Positions 51,807 to 54,597 of a DNA stretch of 54,597 nt are shown piece after piece; the first letter of the stretch is position 1, and each line of letters starts with the position of its first letter. Origin of the DNA: Comamonadaceae bacterium (lineage in GTDB: Bacteria > Pseudomonadota > Gammaproteobacteria > Burkholderiales > Burkholderiaceae_C); the NCBI GenBank assembly GCA_947448745.1, contig CANFOQ010000017.1, forward strand, positions 1 to 54,597, written 5' to 3'. The translations under genes and the position numbers were made by a program. The notes beneath the pieces were generated by a model. The model was not told the DNA's origin and did no database searches. It was given only the letters and a program-made list of their open reading frames with translations.

Positions 51807-51973
51807 GTGTTGTCAGGTTGCCCCTTCAACACGCCACTTTTGCAGCGACCTGACTGTCAAGAAATAAATTCTTTTCAGCGGGATCGCCATCTGCGTTGGC
51901 TGGTGAATTAAGTGCAACGAACTTGCACGCCAACGGTCTTGGATGGCTCAAGCTGAAACGGGTTCCAGCTTGA
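51807..51973 (-). promoter_or_regulatory. Structured rplJ leader, likely L10-binding autoregulatory region
   Basis: The 236-bp gap between rplA and rplJ is full of secondary structure on the transcribed strand. Perfect stems are CAAGCTG/CAGCTTG (51950-51973) and GTGCAA/TTGCAC (51912-51928), the latter inside an outer GTTGGC/GCCAAC stem (51895-51934). Near the rplJ ribosome site, GTCAGGT/ACCTGAC (51812-51818 with 51848-51854) and GTGTTG/CAACAC (51807-51812 with 51827-51832) share a base and so exclude each other. The layout resembles known L10 leaders; the binding site itself is inferred. Confidence 0.6.
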
Positions 51974-52024
51974 CCCACCGCTTCTAGCGCCCCCTTGCGG
52001 GCACGCCAGAAATTGCCAAACGCT

Positions 52025-52720
52025 TTAAGCGTTCAGTGATTGGGTATCCACACGCACGCCCACACCCATGGTGGACGACACGGCCAACTTGCGCAGGTAA
52101 ACACCTTTGCTGGTGGCGGGCTTGGCTTTGTTCAACGCATCGATGAGGGCGACCAAATTACCTTGCAATTTGTCGCTGTCGAATGAACGACGACCGATAG
52201 TGCCGTGAACGATACCGGCTTTGTCAACGCGGAATTGCACTTGACCTGCTTTGGCGTTTTTCACAGCCGTTGCAACGTCAGGGGTCACGGTGCCGACTTT
52301 GGGGTTAGGCATCAGGCCACGTGGGCCCAAGATTTGACCCAAGGTACCGACCACGCGCATCGCGTCAGGTGCGGCGATGACCACGTCGAAAGGCATGTCG
52401 CCAGCTTTCACGCGGGCTGCCAGATCATCCATGCCAACCACGTCAGCACCGGCGGCCAAGGCTTCTTCAGCTTTGGCGCCTTGTGCGAACACGGCCACGC
52501 GCGCGGTTTTGCCGGTGCCATTGGGCAACACGACGGCGCCACGCACCACTTGGTCTGATTTCTTGGCGTCAATACCGAGTTGCACGGCCACGTCGATGGA
52601 CTCATCGAACTTGGCGGTGGCGCACTCTTTGACGATTTTCAGCGCGTCAGCGAATGGGTACAGCTTGTTGCTGTCCACTTTGCCAGCGGCGGCTTTTTGT
52701 TTTTTGGTCAGCTTGCTCAT
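52025..52720 (-). CDS. rplA: 50S ribosomal protein L1
   Basis: The 231-aa L1 stalk protein, also a translational repressor of its own operon in other bacteria. Signatures are [79 protein letters not shown] and [45 protein letters not shown]. Its ATG overlaps the rplK stop by 4 bp, so the two are coupled. Confidence 0.99.
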   Translation of the reverse strand: MSKLTKKQKAAAGKVDSNKLYPFADALKIVKECATAKFDESIDVAVQLGIDAKKSDQVVRGAVVLPNGTGKTARVAVFAQGAKAEEALAAGADVVGMDDLAARVKAGDMPFDVVIAAPDAMRVVGTLGQILGPRGLMPNPKVGTVTPDVATAVKNAKAGQVQFRVDKAGIVHGTIGRRSFDSDKLQGNLVALIDALNKAKPATSKGVYLRKLAVSSTMGVGVRVDTQSLNA

Positions 52721-53151
52721 ACCACGCCCTCCACGGTCACACCCATCGAACGGGCGGATCCAGCGATGGTGCGCACAGCGGCATCCAAATCGGCAGCGGT
52801 CATGTCAACCATTTTGGCTTTGGCGATTTCTTCCAGCTGTGCTCGGGTGATCTTGCCAACCTTGTCAACGTGGGGCTTGGATGAGCCTTTGTCGAGCTTG
52901 ATGGCTTTCTTGATCAAGGTGACCGCAGGCGGTGTCTTGATGATGAAGGTGAAGGATTTGTCTGCAAACGCTGTGATGACCACAGGCAAAGGCAGACCGG
53001 GCTCGACGCCTTGGGTCTGGGCGTTGAACGCCTTGCAGAATTCCATGATGTTCAAACCACGTTGACCCAATGCTGGGCCAATAGGTGGCGATGGATTGGC
53101 TTTACCAGCTGGCACTTGCAGCTTGATGAAGCCGACGATTTTCTTCGCCAT
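52717..53151 (-). CDS. rplK: 50S ribosomal protein L11
   Basis: The 144-aa L11, part of the GTPase-associated centre. It starts [47 protein letters not shown] and ends with the rRNA-binding domain ([56 protein letters not shown]). It is about 110 bp downstream of nusG and 4-bp coupled to rplA. The gap to nusG shows nothing beyond a ribosome site (AAGGAG). Confidence 0.99.
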   Translation of the reverse strand: MAKKIVGFIKLQVPAGKANPSPPIGPALGQRGLNIMEFCKAFNAQTQGVEPGLPLPVVITAFADKSFTFIIKTPPAVTLIKKAIKLDKGSSKPHVDKVGKITRAQLEEIAKAKMVDMTAADLDAAVRTIAGSARSMGVTVEGVV

Positions 53152-53263
53152 GCTTTTCTCCTTGCGGGTACAAACGTTCTTGCGAACTCCCCGGGGTTAG
53201 CGACTCTTTTTCATCCAATCAGCGCCGAGTCGGGTAGCGCTGATTTTCAAATCTGCGAACGAC

Positions 53264-53848
53264 TCAGGTCTTTTCGACTTGGCCAAATTCCAATTCAACG
53301 GGCGTGGCACGACCAAAAATGGTGACCGACACGCGCATTTTGTTTTTCTCGTAGTTGACCTCTTCAACCGTGCCATTGAAGTCGGTGAAGGGACCATCTT
53401 TGACACGCACAAACTCGCCCACCATGAATTCCACTTTGTGGCGGGGCTTGTCTGTGCCTTCTTGCATTTGATTGACGATTTTCAGCACATCTTCTTGCGA
53501 GATGGGCGCTGGACGGTTGCGAGCACCACCCACAAAGCCAGTGACTTTGTTGGTGTGCTTGACCAAGTGCCAGCTTTCATCGTCCATGATCATTTCCACC
53601 AGCACGTAGCCAGGGAAGAAACGACGTTCAGTGGTTTTGCGTTGGCCGTTTTTCATTTCGACCACTTCTTCAGTGGGCACCAAAATACGGCCAAATTTCG
53701 ATTGCATGCCAGCGCGGTTGATGCGTTCGAGGATATTGCGTTCGACGGCTTTTTCCATGCCTGAATAGGCATGCACCACATACCAACGCATGTCAGGATG
53801 CGCAGGTGCCGCGGTGACCGAATTGGTTTCCAGGGATTCTTCGGTCAT
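53264..53848 (-). CDS. nusG: Transcription termination/antitermination protein NusG
   Basis: The 194-aa housekeeping NusG. The start at 53848 ([43 protein letters not shown]) has its first A shared with the last base of the secE stop. The NGN domain includes [49 protein letters not shown]. The KOW domain is [53 protein letters not shown]. It contrasts with the shorter RfaH-like paralogue at 12447-12932. Confidence 0.98.
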   Translation of the reverse strand: MTEESLETNSVTAAPAHPDMRWYVVHAYSGMEKAVERNILERINRAGMQSKFGRILVPTEEVVEMKNGQRKTTERRFFPGYVLVEMIMDDESWHLVKHTNKVTGFVGGARNRPAPISQEDVLKIVNQMQEGTDKPRHKVEFMVGEFVRVKDGPFTDFNGTVEEVNYEKNKMRVSVTIFGRATPVELEFGQVEKT

Positions 53849-54231
53849 TATTTTTTCCATCCCAGAATCAAGTCGTACAACAGCCATTCCAAGGTTTTGT
53901 CTGTCAGCCATAAAAACACGGCCATCAGCAAGACAAAACCAAACACATAGGCCGTCATTTGGACAGCCTCTTTGCGGGTAGGCCAAACCACTTTTTGCAC
54001 TTCACGCCAAGCATCACGGCCAAAACCGATGAGTTGCTTGCCTTGCAAAGAAGAAAGAAATACCACCACCGACAACAGCAAACAGACCAGCAAGGCACCC
54101 CATTGCGCCAAAGCACCTTGGGCAGACAGCAGGTAGAACGAAGCCAAGGCGCCCAGCACCAATGCCGCAGCAGCAGCCAATTTGGCTTTGTCGGCGGCGC
54201 TGGTTACTGTTTCGATCTGTGCGGTGGACAT
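53848..54231 (-). CDS. secE: Preprotein translocase subunit SecE
   Basis: A 127-aa membrane protein with three TM helices ([62 protein letters not shown]). The conserved cytoplasmic segment before the last helix is [24 protein letters not shown], the SecE hallmark. The three-helix form is typical of proteobacteria. It is linked by a one-base overlap to nusG. Confidence 0.98.
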   Translation of the reverse strand: MSTAQIETVTSAADKAKLAAAAALVLGALASFYLLSAQGALAQWGALLVCLLLSVVVFLSSLQGKQLIGFGRDAWREVQKVVWPTRKEAVQMTAYVFGFVLLMAVFLWLTDKTLEWLLYDLILGWKK

Positions 54232-54281
54232 GGCTTGTGCAGTCAGGTTGAATTCAAAAAACTTGTTTTGTTAAGAGACCG

Positions 54282-54307
54282 AAGCCCGCCAGGGAAGTGG
54301 CGGGCTT
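54282..54307 (-). terminator. GC-rich hairpin between tRNA-Trp and secE
   Basis: AAGCCCGCC(A)...(T)GGCGGGCTT makes a stem of about 10 pairs with a short loop. No long T-run follows on the minus strand (CGGTCTCTT), so it may be a weak terminator of the tuf-trnW transcript or a read-through point into secE-nusG. Confidence 0.5.
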
Positions 54308-54333
54308 GGTGTTCACCTGATCTTTCAATCAGG

Positions 54334-54409
54334 TGGCAGGGGCAGAGGGAATCGAACCCCCAACCTTCGGTTTTGGAGACCGACGCTCTGCCAATTGAGC
54401 TATACCCCT
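54334..54409 (-). tRNA. tRNA-Trp (anticodon CCA)
   Basis: The 76-nt minus-strand tRNA reads AGGGGTATAGCTCAATTGGC through GGTTCGATTCCC to the encoded CCA end. The acceptor stem (AGGGGTA with TGCCCCT), D loop (AGCTCAATTGGCAGAGC), anticodon arm (CGGTCTCCAAAACCG, anticodon CCA) and T arm (GGGGGTTCGATTCCCTC) all pair. Position between tuf and secE is the standard location for tRNA-Trp in betaproteobacteria. Confidence 0.97.
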
Positions 54410-54464
54410 ATCAAGCCTTGCTTGAAGCCAAACACAAAGTGCCAGGCCTCAATAAAGAAATGAT

Positions 54465-54597
54465 TTATGCAATGATTTTGGCAACGACACCGGCGCCAAC
54501 AGTTTTGCCGCCCTCGCGGATGGCAAAGCGCAAGCCCTCTTCCATCGCAATCGGGTGGATCAACTTCACCGTGATCGACACGTTGTCACCAGGCATC
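54465..54597 (-). CDS. tuf: Elongation factor Tu, C-terminal end only
   Basis: The last 44 codons of EF-Tu are visible on the minus strand, with the 5' end beyond the window. The translation reads [43 protein letters not shown] then TAA, the conserved barrel domain III end of EF-Tu. It precedes tRNA-Trp in the transcription direction, as in other Burkholderiales. Confidence 0.97.
   Translation of the reverse strand, partial: MPGDNVSITVKLIHPIAMEEGLRFAIREGGKTVGAGVVAKIIA

Overview
The window looks like chromosome of a GC-rich betaproteobacterium of the order Burkholderiales, most likely family Comamonadaceae (Limnohabitans/Rhodoferax-like). This is inferred from the argB-slmA pair, the phasin gene, the order tuf - tRNA-Trp - secE - nusG - rplKAJL - rpoBC, the lemA-rsmB-DUF4390-ntrYX block, and protein style. 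Coding density is very high. No intergenic gap exceeds 300 bp, and many convergent genes overlap at their 3' ends.

Layout. 1-5168: a fumarylacetoacetate-hydrolase-family gene (cut by the window edge) diverges from a TRAP transporter (dctPQM) and a full-length altronate/galactarate-type dehydratase, probably a sugar-acid uptake and catabolism unit. 5161-6694: slmA and argB. 6900-12932: an H-NS-family gene, then a leftward polysaccharide operon reading RfaH/NusG-like protein, UppS-type prenyltransferase, NYN-domain protein, rfbB, rfbD, rfbA, rfbC (dTDP-L-rhamnose). 13021-18843: phasin, TetR regulator, M20 amidohydrolase, molybdopterin oxidoreductase, type III pantothenate kinase and an FMN reductase. 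18996-28402: a luciferase-like monooxygenase, a complete peptide/opine-type ABC transporter flanked by two amidases, and a small membrane protein.

28447-31562 is the accessory island and the most interesting part. A five-repeat CRISPR array with an exact 66-bp period lies against the 3' end of a 617-residue single effector. I recognise the effector as Cas12m-like (type V-M, formerly V-U1). It has an apparently complete RuvC D-E-D triad and four-Cys zinc ribbon, no cas1/cas2 alongside, and lower GC than its surroundings. A vapBC toxin-antitoxin operon with an inverted-repeat operator follows.

31707-35195: icmF (fused isobutyryl-CoA mutase), whose G domain carries an in-frame insertion of about 57 residues. 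The insertion is built from 54-bp tandem repeats with a GGGGTCAGACCCC palindrome. 35197-42207: psd, a membrane protein, a two-component system (NtrY-like kinase and a short NtrX-like regulator without an AAA+ domain), DUF4390, rsmB and lemA. 42264-54597: the leftward transcription/translation block rpoC, rpoB, rplL, rplJ (TTG start, structured leader), rplA, rplK, nusG, secE, tRNA-Trp and the 3' end of tuf.

Start codons were chosen from signal peptides, ATGA overlaps, ribosome binding sites and family lengths. Coordinates of short sites were counted by hand and may be off by a base.
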